Positions 54,601-62,986 of a stretch of DNA of 64,000 nt are shown here, one piece after another. This DNA is from Lewinellaceae bacterium (lineage in GTDB: Bacteria; Bacteroidota; Bacteroidia; Chitinophagales; Saprospiraceae): positions 2,170,001 to 2,234,000 of the forward strand of contig JACJYN010000002.1 of NCBI GenBank assembly GCA_020636095.1, in the 5' to 3' direction. The notes under the pieces were generated by a model. The model worked only from the letters and a program-made list of their open reading frames with translations. It was not told the origin of the DNA and made no database searches. Positions within the stretch are counted from its first letter, which is position 1; each line of letters begins with the position of its first letter. A program made the translations under genes and the position numbers.

Positions 54601-56456
54601 GATTTGTTTGATCTCCTGGATGTTGAGTTTGGTACCTAGTTCAGCAGGATGAAGTGTTTGCTCAGGTCTTCCTCATTGAACAGCACGTAGCACTCCGCCT
54701 CAATTTTTTCATCGCGCCCGGCGCGCCCGGCTTCCTGCACGTAGTTTTCAAAAGAATCGGAAATGTCGAAATGGACGACCAGTACTACATCTTTTTTGTC
54801 AACGCCCATGCCAAAGGTAGAGGTGGCGACCATGACCTGCACCGTCCCGGCGATGAAGGCATTTTGATTCTCCGTTTTTCCGTAGCCTCCATTTTGCCGT
54901 GAAAGGCGCGGGCGTTGAAGCCGTCTGCCTGCGACCGCTCGGAGAGTTCGCTTGCTTTTCGCGTGCGGGAGACGTACACGATGGTAAGGCAGTTTTTGTC
55001 GTTAAGGAGGTTTCGCAGGGCGTCGTATTTGTCTTCGTCGCCTTCTTTTTCAGAACCTTATAGTGCAGATTGCTCCGGGCGGCGGATACCTGAAAACATC
55101 GAGTTCAAGGTTCAGTTTTTCCCGAAAATAGGCGCAAATGTCTTCAATGACTTTCTGTTTCGCGGTTGCAGTGAAGCAGGAGACGGGGATGGGTTCGGCG
55201 AGGTTTTTCTTTTCCTCGCAGGGTTTTGATGAAATCGGCAATGTAGAGGTAGTCTACCCGGAAATCCTGGTACAGGCGGAGAAGCAGTGCGCCTCATCAA
55301 TGACGAAGCGGGCGATTTTGCGGTACAGCAACAAACGTTCGATGGATTTGGAACGCAGGGACTCGGGCGAGATGTAGAGCAGCGCGGTAGCCCGTCTTCC
55401 ACGCGCTCGAAGGATTTGGCGCGTTCGATGGGGTCGAGCAGGTAGTTGATGGTGGTGCCTCGGTGATGCCCGCGCGTTCCAGATTGTCCACCTGGTCTTT
55501 CATCAGCGATTGCAGGGGCGAGATAACGACCGTCAGGGCTTTCATACTTTACCGCTCATCAGGGCGGGCACCTGAAAGGTGATGGATTTGCCGCCGCCCG
55601 TAGGAAAAATGGTAACAGGGACTCGTTCCGGACGGTACCGCCCGGACGGCTTTTTCCTCGCGAGGGCTCGCCTCCGTAAGTTCGGTAGTGCTCAAAACCG
55701 AAAAAACTGTTTCAGGTACTGAAAATGTCAAGGTGTTGGTCGCAGTACGCGCAGCCTTCCAGGCAGGGTTTGTTGCGCAGGTATGCCATGACGCGCTCGA
55801 TTTCCGGATAATTCCTCAGCACCCAGGGTGGCGTCGCGGAAAAACGGCTCCGGCAGTGGATGATGGTAGAGCGTAAGCCAATTCGATGGGGTTTCATCGG
55901 CAAACCGGGCGACATCTGCCTTTTCACAAATGTCGGCGCCAAATTTTTCAAAAATCAATGCGGTAACGTCCGGATTTTCAGGCGAAAAACGCAGGAATTT
56001 AAAAAAGGCGGAAAACGCCGCCTGTGCCTGAAGCAAACCGTAAAAAATCATTTTCAGGTAAGGGTCGAGGCGCGAAAATGCCGTCACTTCGTCGTGAAAC
56101 AGGTCCCGCGCTTTCAGGGCGTCATTGAGCGGGTTGTTGATGGCATCGGTTTGGAGCTTATCGTCCTTGACCAGGGCATGGTAGGGTTTCTGAGGAAAAA
56201 GCAGCGGCGACCACGGCAAGGTATCAATGGCGTTTTCGGGCGGAATACCCGCCGCGGCAAGCGCCGGGCGGACGAATTTCAGATCATGCTGAAAAATGTT
56301 GTGCCCGCAAACAAAATCTGCCCCCCGAAGAAACAATGCGAATCCCTCGAGCGAAGCATCGTGAAACTGCCGGCCATCGTCCCGGCAGCCGCCGATGTCG
56401 AAGACTTTTTTGCCGTTGCGGCCGGTTTCCGTATCGAAAAAGGCTATGAAGGGCAT
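51669..56456 (-). pseudogene. Exonuclease-RecQ-UvrD tri-domain helicase, heavily frameshifted
   Basis: The whole span, about 1,595 codons, reads as one protein in shifting frames. It starts at 56456 with a DnaQ-like 3'-5' exonuclease (MPFIAFFDTETG, CGHNIFQHDLKF). RecQ (SF2) follows: GGGKS Walker A near 55585, VVISPLQSLMKDQVDN, VIDEAHC near 55295, STFGMGVDKKDV and YVQEAGRAGRDEK. Then a UvrD-type SF1 helicase: GSGKTKVLTHKLAALLL near 53230, VLVIDEAQDMNTDE, GDDDQNIFAFRGAD, TTNFRS and TIHKGK. The C-terminus ends FIVYWTDQEQAREFKVVLP at 51669. More than ten shifts break it, yet almost no length is lost. The fusion family is known in Bacteroidota and acts in DNA repair or replication. Confidence 0.75.
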
Positions 56457-56595
56457 ACCGATTCCATTCCGTTTCCTACAAAGCTACAAAGGCGCTTCGA
56501 GTTCCGCTTTATTTAGGGCGAAAAACTGGGGGAAGCAGCTCTCCGCTTTCTACCTGGCCGGCCGCTACCCGAAAGAAATGCTGGCGCTTTACTTA

Positions 56596-58209
56596 TCAGC
56601 TTTCCGAATGCGCAATCACCTTAGCCACCAGCGCATCCCCCGTCACATTGGTCACTGTGCGGAACATATCCAGCAGGCGATCCATGGGCAGGATGATGCC
56701 TACCCAGGCGGCATCCAAGCCCATGGACTCCATCACCACCATCATCAGTACCAGCCCCCCGCTGGGTACGGCTGCCGAACCGATGCTGGAAAGCGTGATG
56801 AGTGCGCCCATGAGCACGAGGTCGGATGCCTCGAAAGAAATGCCGTGCCAGTGTGCCAAAAAGAGAATGCAGACCGATTGGTAAAGGCTCGTGCCGTCCA
56901 TGTTTACCGTGCTGCCTATCGGGAGCACAAAATTGGCGATGGCGGGCGGGACCTTCAGGTGCTCCGTCACGCAGCGGAGCGTCACGGGCAGGGTGCCTGC
57001 AGAAGAACTGGTGGAGAAAGCCATGCTTTGCGCGGGCAGTATTTTTTGGAAGAAATCCCGGAATTGCCAGCGGCGGGTAATGCCGCTCAAAATGGCAGGA
57101 TAAAGCACATAAGTCAGCAGCAAGAGGCCGGCCAGGGCCGTCAAAGAAAATGCCAGTAGGCTGAGCAGGATGTTGACTAATTCCCTGAGCGACCCTGCCA
57201 CGGATACGATTGTGCCCGCCATGAGCGCGAAGACAAACAAAGGCGCCAGCCGCATCACCCACTCGATGAGCAGCAACAGGGTGGCATTCAGACTGTCGCA
57301 CAAGCGGAGCAAAGGCTGCGCCTGTTCAGTGGGTACAAAAAGTAAGGCCATACCCAGCAGCATACCGAAAAAGATGACTTTGAGCAGCGATTTGATATCA
57401 CCTAGTGCAACGAAGATGTTGTCAGGAACTAGGATGTCCACCAGGTAGCCGAGCCCGGTTTTATCCTTTCGATTGCTCTTTTTTTCCAGCGTCTCCGCCA
57501 GCCCTTTGGCTATTTCTTCGCGGTGGATGAGCGTTCCGTTGATCTTCCATGTGATGAAGGCGGCATCTTGCGCAACGCTCAATTCATCACCCAATTGATA
57601 GCTGCCTTTAGCAGCCAGAGTTTGGCCATCGCGGACAAGGGTATAGCCCCCCTCTTGGAGCAAGAACCCTGTTCGCAGTACCCCCGTTCCATCCTCTCGA
57701 AACCCGATACTGTCTTTTTGCTGTACATCGGCCACGGTATAAGCCTGTAAGCTACTGGCTTCGACTTTTGCCATGAGCGTTGCATTTTCCGGGCGTTGGC
57801 TCCAGTATTGGCCGTCTACGGTAGGTAGTTGCTGCGATTCTGCCCAGCGTTCGTAGCGCAGGCGGTTTTCGGCTATTTGGGTTTCGCCCAGCGTCTGGGC
57901 TGGGTTTACCAATAGTGTCAAACCGCATCCAAGGCCGATGGCCAAAATGGTGGTGAGCAAATAAGCTACCAGTGTTTTACCCCCCAAGCGCCCTAAATGC
58001 CGGGGATCTGGCAGTGAGGCAATGCCGGTAATAACCGAAACCAGCACCAATGGCACCGCAAGCAATTTGAGGATGCTGAGGAAAGCGGTACCCAGCGGCG
58101 CAATCCAGTCGTTGGTGAACTGTATCCAGCCGTAATGAACGGCGATAATGGCGTATAGGACGCCGAAGAGCATGGCCAGCAGGATGCGGGCGGAGGTGGA
58201 TTTAAGCAT
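56596..58209 (-). CDS. Dicarboxylate/amino-acid:cation symporter with large insertion
   Basis: A 537-residue SDF-family (DAACS) symporter that takes up glutamate, aspartate or dicarboxylates with Na+ or H+. The diagnostic hairpin loop SSSAGTLPVT and the NMDGTSLYQSV motif are both present. Compared with about 420-residue relatives it has an extra domain at about residues 108-252, between helices 3 and 4, hydrophilic (VDGQYWSQRPENATLM; LLQEGGYTLVRDGQTLAAKG), which should lie outside the cytoplasmic membrane. The start at 58209 overlaps the upstream EamA stop by 8 bp, implying coupling. Confidence 0.88.
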   Translation of the reverse strand: MLKSTSARILLAMLFGVLYAIIAVHYGWIQFTNDWIAPLGTAFLSILKLLAVPLVLVSVITGIASLPDPRHLGRLGGKTLVAYLLTTILAIGLGCGLTLLVNPAQTLGETQIAENRLRYERWAESQQLPTVDGQYWSQRPENATLMAKVEASSLQAYTVADVQQKDSIGFREDGTGVLRTGFLLQEGGYTLVRDGQTLAAKGSYQLGDELSVAQDAAFITWKINGTLIHREEIAKGLAETLEKKSNRKDKTGLGYLVDILVPDNIFVALGDIKSLLKVIFFGMLLGMALLFVPTEQAQPLLRLCDSLNATLLLLIEWVMRLAPLFVFALMAGTIVSVAGSLRELVNILLSLLAFSLTALAGLLLLTYVLYPAILSGITRRWQFRDFFQKILPAQSMAFSTSSSAGTLPVTLRCVTEHLKVPPAIANFVLPIGSTVNMDGTSLYQSVCILFLAHWHGISFEASDLVLMGALITLSSIGSAAVPSGGLVLMMVVMESMGLDAAWVGIILPMDRLLDMFRTVTNVTGDALVAKVIAHSES

Positions 58210-59152
58210 GTTGCTTGTTTTTGATAGTGATGGAATTTTGATTGAGTGTGGAATCAACGTGAGTAGATGCGGGGCGACCAGTATTGCTGATGAATACACC
58301 CAGCAGCACCAACGAAGCAGCGCCTACCTGCGAAGATTCGATGGTCTCAAGGCCAATGCCGTAAGCTAAAATCGTAGCCGCCACCGGATGCAGGTACAGA
58401 TATGAACCAACCACATTGGCAGGTAGCATCCTGAGGGCATGAGCATTGAGCAAATGCACGCCGAAGGTGGCTACAATACCCACAAACAGTAGCCCCAGCC
58501 AGGAATACATAGAAAGGGAAGCAAAGGGCGTGATATTCAAATCAATGGTACAAAAGGGTAGCAGGCACAATAGTCCGACTCCAAAAACCCTCGTAAGGAT
58601 GGTGTTAGGCTCGTAGTGTGCAGTGAGCGGCTTGACCAAAAGGATAAACAAAGCATAAGCCATTGCCGCCAGTAACACCCACAGGAGCCCCTGTTCCTTG
58701 AGGTTGATTTCGTGTACACGACCCTGTGTGAGCAGGATTGCCAAACCCGCCGTACAGAGTCCAATGCCGATGATGCGCTGCCGGGTAAGCACCTCCCCAA
58801 GCAACACCGCGCCACCAAGTGCAACCCACACCGGCGTAGAAGCCATCACCAGCGTACTACTAATTGCTGAGGAAAGCGCAAGCCCTTTGGAAAATGCAGA
58901 AAGGCTACCCGCTATGCCTACTGCACCTGCCAGTACGACGGCACCAATATGCCTCGGCTGCATGTGCTCCCGGACGTACATCCGCCCCATGCAGGTAAAC
59001 AGGACAAAAGCCACCGCTATCCGAAACAGCGTCAGCGAATCAGCGGGCAACTCAACAAGGATGATCTTACCCACGACGAAAAGGCTGCCATAAATAAAGG
59101 CAACAGTCAACAATAACAGATGTCCGAATAGAGGGCGATTGATTGTGGCCAT
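58202..59152 (-). CDS. EamA-family (drug/metabolite) transporter
   Basis: A 316-residue exporter of the DMT superfamily with ten predicted membrane helices arranged as two EamA repeats (first about 8-135, second about 150-290). The second repeat includes LGLLFVGIVATFGVHLLNAHAL and SYLYLHPVAATILAYGI, typical of EamA. Substrates of the family are amino acids and metabolites; this one is not assigned. Overlaps the SDF symporter gene by 8 bp, so uptake and export genes are probably co-expressed. Confidence 0.85.
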   Translation of the reverse strand: MATINRPLFGHLLLLTVAFIYGSLFVVGKIILVELPADSLTLFRIAVAFVLFTCMGRMYVREHMQPRHIGAVVLAGAVGIAGSLSAFSKGLALSSAISSTLVMASTPVWVALGGAVLLGEVLTRQRIIGIGLCTAGLAILLTQGRVHEINLKEQGLLWVLLAAMAYALFILLVKPLTAHYEPNTILTRVFGVGLLCLLPFCTIDLNITPFASLSMYSWLGLLFVGIVATFGVHLLNAHALRMLPANVVGSYLYLHPVAATILAYGIGLETIESSQVGAASLVLLGVFISNTGRPASTHVDSTLNQNSITIKNKQHA

Positions 59153-59365
59153 GTATTAACGTTTTTAATTTTGCACAAAACACCCCCTGCCCGCGCCAAT
59201 AGCACAGGATTAGGGATTTGCACCGTGGATTTGTTACTCTTTCAGCTTACAAGACATAGCAGTTGTAAGCTGCTGCCGCGAAGTTACAGGCTTAGTTGCG
59301 GCTCAATTTTTTATTGGCGAGTTATGGGGGAGATACGGCGAAAGCAGGCGAGTATCGGATTGGAG

Positions 59366-59884
59366 TTATAAGTCGTTGAACCACTTTACAAGAGCCTTGC
59401 CGTGCTTGGTTTGTATGTGTACCATCAATAGCACTGTACCGATGATGGTGAACCATCCGTAAGTAACACCCAACCCTACTAAAGATTTCCAAATAGCAAA
59501 AATGGTGTACGTCAATAGTCGCCAGGAAATCAATTCGTTTAACCAATTTGGCACTGCTGATGCATTTGGCAATTGAATGGCAAGCGGAGGGAAAAGTATT
59601 CCAATACCATAAATCCCTGCAAAAAAAACGCCGGAGATAAGAAAGAAACCTATAATACCAGCACTTCGTTGCTCTGCCCAAATAATGAGCATCGTCAGCG
59701 TACTGGCGAGAATAATGAGTGCCAAAATAGCCAGAAATATCTGCTGCAATGGCAAGGAAGCAAGTGCCGACTCGCCAAAAAGATATTCCAAACCTGCCAA
59801 TGCGGCAATGCCGATGAGCAGTTCGCGTAAGCCTGGGAAGATAAAATGGTTCCCTATCTGATTGTTGATGTTTGCATTATCCAT
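59366..59884 (-). CDS. Membrane protein of the FIFPG tandem pair (second copy)
   Basis: A 172-residue protein with four membrane helices (about 20-38, 43-65, 75-97 and 130-152). It shares HFIFPGLRELL-GI, SLPLQQIF, ILFPPLAI, YGWFTII and HIQTKHGK with the gene immediately upstream, so the two are tandem paralogs. The start at 59884 (MDNANINNQIGN) parallels MDNLQSNQNNG in the other copy. I know no family or function. It ends with a short cytoplasmic tail WFNDL. Confidence 0.65.
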   Translation of the reverse strand: MDNANINNQIGNHFIFPGLRELLIGIAALAGLEYLFGESALASLPLQQIFLAILALIILASTLTMLIIWAEQRSAGIIGFFLISGVFFAGIYGIGILFPPLAIQLPNASAVPNWLNELISWRLLTYTIFAIWKSLVGLGVTYGWFTIIGTVLLMVHIQTKHGKALVKWFNDL

Positions 59885-59921
59885 GTCAGATGCTCTTAGT
59901 GAAGTAATGAGATAGATGAAG

Positions 59922-60446
59922 CTATTCAAATGAATTGAGCCAATTGTTTAAGTCCTTCCCGCATTTGGTGTAGATATGAATCAGGAGTACGCAGCAACTG
60001 ATAATCGTAAACCAACCGTAGATATGGCTGATTTGCGTGACTATTGCCCACGCGCATTTCAGGAGATGCCAAACCAAGTCTAAAAAATATATATCGACCG
60101 GCTCCGTATAAGTTGGGTAGTCAATGGCCAGCGCCGGAAAAAGCAAACCAATAAAGTAAAAACCGGAGCAAAACAAAGCGGGCACACCCAGCAAAAGTCC
60201 CAACGGATCACCTTCATTATTGTCGGTAAACCAATACGACAGCAGTAAACTTACCATCAGCAGATAAACGGAAATTAATACACTTGCAAAAAACATGTGC
60301 TGCAAAGGCAAGGTCGCCAAAACGGATGTTCCTATGAGGGTCTCAATGACTACTATTACGGTAATGCCCAGTAGTAGCTCCCGTAGCCCCGGGAAAATAA
60401 AATGGCGCTGCTGACCATTATTTTGGTTGCTTTGAAGATTATCCAT
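59922..60446 (-). CDS. Membrane protein of the FIFPG tandem pair (first copy)
   Basis: A 174-residue paralog of the following gene with the same four-helix layout: FIFPGLRELLLGIT, TLPLQHMFF, GLLFPALAI, IYGWFTIIS, HIYTKCGKDL. Both copies start MDN and end with a W-N tail. The gap to the next copy is 37 bp. A divergent serine-protease gene lies upstream on the same strand, with a 64-bp palindrome between. A functional link to the protease is inference only. Confidence 0.65.
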   Translation of the reverse strand: MDNLQSNQNNGQQRHFIFPGLRELLLGITVIVVIETLIGTSVLATLPLQHMFFASVLISVYLLMVSLLLSYWFTDNNEGDPLGLLLGVPALFCSGFYFIGLLFPALAIDYPTYTEPVDIYFLDLVWHLLKCAWAIVTQISHIYGWFTIISCCVLLIHIYTKCGKDLNNWLNSFE

Positions 60447-60586
60447 GATGTTTTCTTTTTATAGTGATTTGTTGCTACAAATTAAGCGCATCAATACCAC
60501 CTCCTATCCGCTAAAAGCGATTGAAACTTGTACTATGGCGGGAGGAAGCATATAGACCGCCCCGTTTTTATCATCATGTTGATTTT

Positions 60587-60652
60587 ACCTCAGCAGCTAA
60601 AGGGTTTCAATAGAGCTATCGGTCTATCATAAACCTATTAGCTGCTGAGGTG
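60587..60652. terminator. Palindrome downstream of the protease gene
   Basis: ACCTCAGCAGCTAA-GGGTTT (60587-60607) pairs with AAACCT-TTAGCTGCTGAGGT (60632-60652) around a 24-nt loop. Placed 25 bp after the protease stop (minus strand). No U-tract follows, so it may be a processing or stability hairpin rather than a terminator. Confidence 0.5.
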
Positions 60653-60676
60653 TCTGTATCTAAACTACGCAATCCT

Positions 60677-61684
60677 CTATTTTGAAGTCGTATTCCCTTC
60701 TGCGTCTAGCGCATCTTGGTAGATGTCTGCCAAGTAGTGAGCGGGAGTCAACAAGGTTGTATTGTTATCCATCCCTCCTGTTACGAGTCCGATAACCTTT
60801 CCGCTAATTTGATGAATGACGAAGCTGCCAGAACCTCCTTGGTCCATCGGTAAGTTTGTTTCAAACGCCTCGAAGCCGGAGGAAGGCAACCCAGTGACCA
60901 TACCATGCGAGGGTTTCGGCGCGATAGTTTGGCTGAGCCACTGACGAATGTTCTGCGGGTAGCCCCACGATTCAATGGGGGCAGCATTTTGTACCTCTTT
61001 GGTTTCCGCCACGGTCATCAAATCATTCATACTGAAACCCTTGCCTGTTAGCTTATCGGGGATGAGCCCCTTGATTTTGTAAACGGCTACGTCTTTATCG
61101 CCGTTGAAAATCAACTGAGCGGTCGCACAGTACTCTGGGGTTTTTCCAGGCTCTCTTTCAAGAGCGTTCTGAATCGGTATTTTTGGAGAGCCGGGCAGAA
61201 TGATAAAGGAGTTTAATTCGTGGTAAAACCATGGAGTAGATGTGGGATCTGGTAATTTCCCTGTCTGAACGTAAGTGCTTAGTTTGCTTAGAAATGGAAG
61301 TTGAGTAGAATCACCTTTTTCTATCTCATTAACCATTTCTTGAACTTCTGCATTCCCAAAAACATCTAGCTCAATATGTTTGACCGTCCCCACAAAACCG
61401 CCCTCCATAACGACACCAGTTCCACTAGGCAAAAATGGATTTTTCATGTAGCGAAGCCGAGCCTGTTCGTAGATATCTCCATCTCGATTGATGTAAACAG
61501 TTTGCCCTGTAGAGTCAACGGTTTTCAAGAAGTAGGCCCGCACCAGCATGCAGGACAGCTCTTCGAGATTGGGAGGGGGGACATAAGTATTCTTTTTCTC
61601 TGTGCCATTGCAAGATTCGCATTTCCAAACCATTACCCCCAGCAAAACGATGACTATGGGGATGAGAACTTTCAGCTTTTTCAT
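60677..61684 (-). CDS. Putative divergent trypsin-like serine protease, membrane-anchored
   Basis: A 335-residue protein with an N-terminal hydrophobic segment (about 4-22) that is either a signal-anchor or a lipoprotein signal (Cys nearby). A chymotrypsin-like core is suggested by GTGVVMEGGFVGTVKHIEL (His candidate), DKDVAVYKIKG (Asp candidate) and MDQGGSGSFVIH (Ser candidate in a GGSGS loop), then GLVTGG. The spacing and order His-Asp-Ser match S1/S46-type proteases, but the motifs are divergent, so activity is not certain. It could be a regulated periplasmic protease. It is followed by the paralogous membrane-protein pair. Confidence 0.5.
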   Translation of the reverse strand: MKKLKVLIPIVIVLLGVMVWKCESCNGTEKKNTYVPPPNLEELSCMLVRAYFLKTVDSTGQTVYINRDGDIYEQARLRYMKNPFLPSGTGVVMEGGFVGTVKHIELDVFGNAEVQEMVNEIEKGDSTQLPFLSKLSTYVQTGKLPDPTSTPWFYHELNSFIILPGSPKIPIQNALEREPGKTPEYCATAQLIFNGDKDVAVYKIKGLIPDKLTGKGFSMNDLMTVAETKEVQNAAPIESWGYPQNIRQWLSQTIAPKPSHGMVTGLPSSGFEAFETNLPMDQGGSGSFVIHQISGKVIGLVTGGMDNNTTLLTPAHYLADIYQDALDAEGNTTSK

Positions 61685-61796
61685 ATCGTGTACGTTTTAG
61701 TGAATGACAAAGAATTCCTTGGCCATCAGAGAGTGTTTTCCCTGATGGCGGGGTGTTTTGAATGAGTTTACCTAATGGTGTAAAGGTAGGCTGATG

Positions 61797-61832
61797 AAAA
61801 AAAAGAGGGTTCGCCAATAGCGAATCCTCTTT
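61797..61832 (-). terminator. Intrinsic terminator of the two-component genes
   Basis: Read on the minus strand: AAAGAGGATTCGC, a 5-nt loop, GCGAACCCTCTTT, then a run of T (61797-61804). It ends transcription of the minus-strand response-regulator gene upstream. Confidence 0.85.
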
Positions 61833-61905
61833 AAGAACTATACTTTAGATTAATGCCTTTAAAATCGCACCTATTCAGGAGGGGCACCCGCCTCTACTCT
61901 ATGTT

Positions 61906-61952
61906 TCAGGGGGTGGCTCGCCTGAATTGAACCTGATTCAGCCACCCCCTGA
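61906..61952. terminator. Long hairpin downstream of the response regulator
   Basis: TCAGGGGGTGGCT...TGAAT pairs with ATTCA-GCCACCCCCTGA around a short loop. It lies 39 bp after the regulator stop codon. It has no U-tract and precedes the true terminator, so it may protect the mRNA end. Confidence 0.55.
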
Positions 61953-61990
61953 CGGCAGAGCCTTTATTCTGAGCCATACTGCATAGGGGG

Positions 61991-62986
61991 CTAAATCTCA
62001 AAATAACCGTTCAGCCATTCAAACCGGGAATGCACCTTCACGAGCTGGCCGTCTTGGTATTGTGCATCATCCAGCGTCAAATTTCTACCATGATTTGCCC
62101 CTTCCGGCTTCCATGAAAAAGAGTTGTTAATGACAATCCTGGGGCGGTCTTTAATGTGAAGGAAATACGCCTCCTCGCAAAGGAACCCTTCAGGTATTCC
62201 TCCATTGAGATCCCGCACGTCGAATTCTCTCAGTACATCCTCTCTCATAAAATTATCATCGGTAAATCGAATAGCCAATATGGGCCTTGCTTTGGGGTTT
62301 GGTGTATAAATAATTTCAGACGACTGGCTATCGGCAATGATGGCGATAATCTGTTCTCTGCGCAACCGGATCGGGGTGCGCATTTCAAAGTCGTGATGCA
62401 TCTGTCCGATTACCTTGTCCGAATAGGCTTTCTTGTTATTTCGGTGGCACCACCGTCCCTGGAATTCCAGGAAATTCACGGATACCTCCTTAAATTTTTC
62501 CCGGAATTCAGTTGGGAAATCATACTTGTTGATATAGCCCCACCCGGGAAACCATTTATTAAAAAAGGCAAGGTTTTGATTAAAAAAATGGCCCAAAATC
62601 TCCCTGTGGTGGTTCGTCATCAGGATTAAACCTATACCCCGGCTTTTTAACATTTCCTGAATCTCCGGCGATCCCTCAATAATGTTCTTCAACACTTGGT
62701 TGATCCACCTGTCCGCCTCCATGTGGTTTTCATCTCCCCCAAGAGAAATATCACTGATGATCAGATCCAGATCGCCGCTCATCAAAGCCTGTTGGATATT
62801 TTCAGTTATTTCCTCGAAGCTTTGCAGACAGCAGTTCAGGCTGTGCGGCCGCAAGTTTGCAAACATTCTTTCTTCTGGTGAAAGGTTTTCCTTGTTTTCC
62901 ATTTGCTGTATCCAGGGTTGCAACCAGGTATTATTATAGTCATCCCATTGGGCTTCCACATCGTCGATCAATAAGTAGTTAGCCAT
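61991..62986 (-). CDS. Response-regulator-like protein with atypical output domain
   Basis: A 331-residue protein. The receiver-like domain has D8/D9 in YLLIDDVEAQ, the phospho-acceptor D79 in LDLIISDISLGG, T124 in LILMTNHHRE and K154 in YINKYDF. It contains an insert of about 40 residues between the first two (WLQPWIQQMENKENLSPEER). The C-terminal half (about 190-331) includes LRREQIIAIIADSQSSEIIY and ILAIRFTDDNFMREDV; a LytTR-like fold is possible, but I am not confident. Its start overlaps the kinase stop by 8 bp, so the pair is co-translated. Confidence 0.6.
   Translation of the reverse strand: MANYLLIDDVEAQWDDYNNTWLQPWIQQMENKENLSPEERMFANLRPHSLNCCLQSFEEITENIQQALMSGDLDLIISDISLGGDENHMEADRWINQVLKNIIEGSPEIQEMLKSRGIGLILMTNHHREILGHFFNQNLAFFNKWFPGWGYINKYDFPTEFREKFKEVSVNFLEFQGRWCHRNNKKAYSDKVIGQMHHDFEMRTPIRLRREQIIAIIADSQSSEIIYTPNPKARPILAIRFTDDNFMREDVLREFDVRDLNGGIPEGFLCEEAYFLHIKDRPRIVINNSFSWKPEGANHGRNLTLDDAQYQDGQLVKVHSRFEWLNGYFEI

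Larger units (their letters stand above)
61685..61990. other. Intergenic region carrying two hairpins
   Basis: No gene. Holds two inverted repeats listed separately (61797-61832 and 61906-61952). The remainder is the upstream region of the protease gene. Confidence 0.5.

Noticed and set aside
52145..54842. Several small independent genes on either strand
   Set aside because: Minus-strand fragments join into one helicase with all SF1/SF2 motifs in order; plus-strand frames have no motifs.
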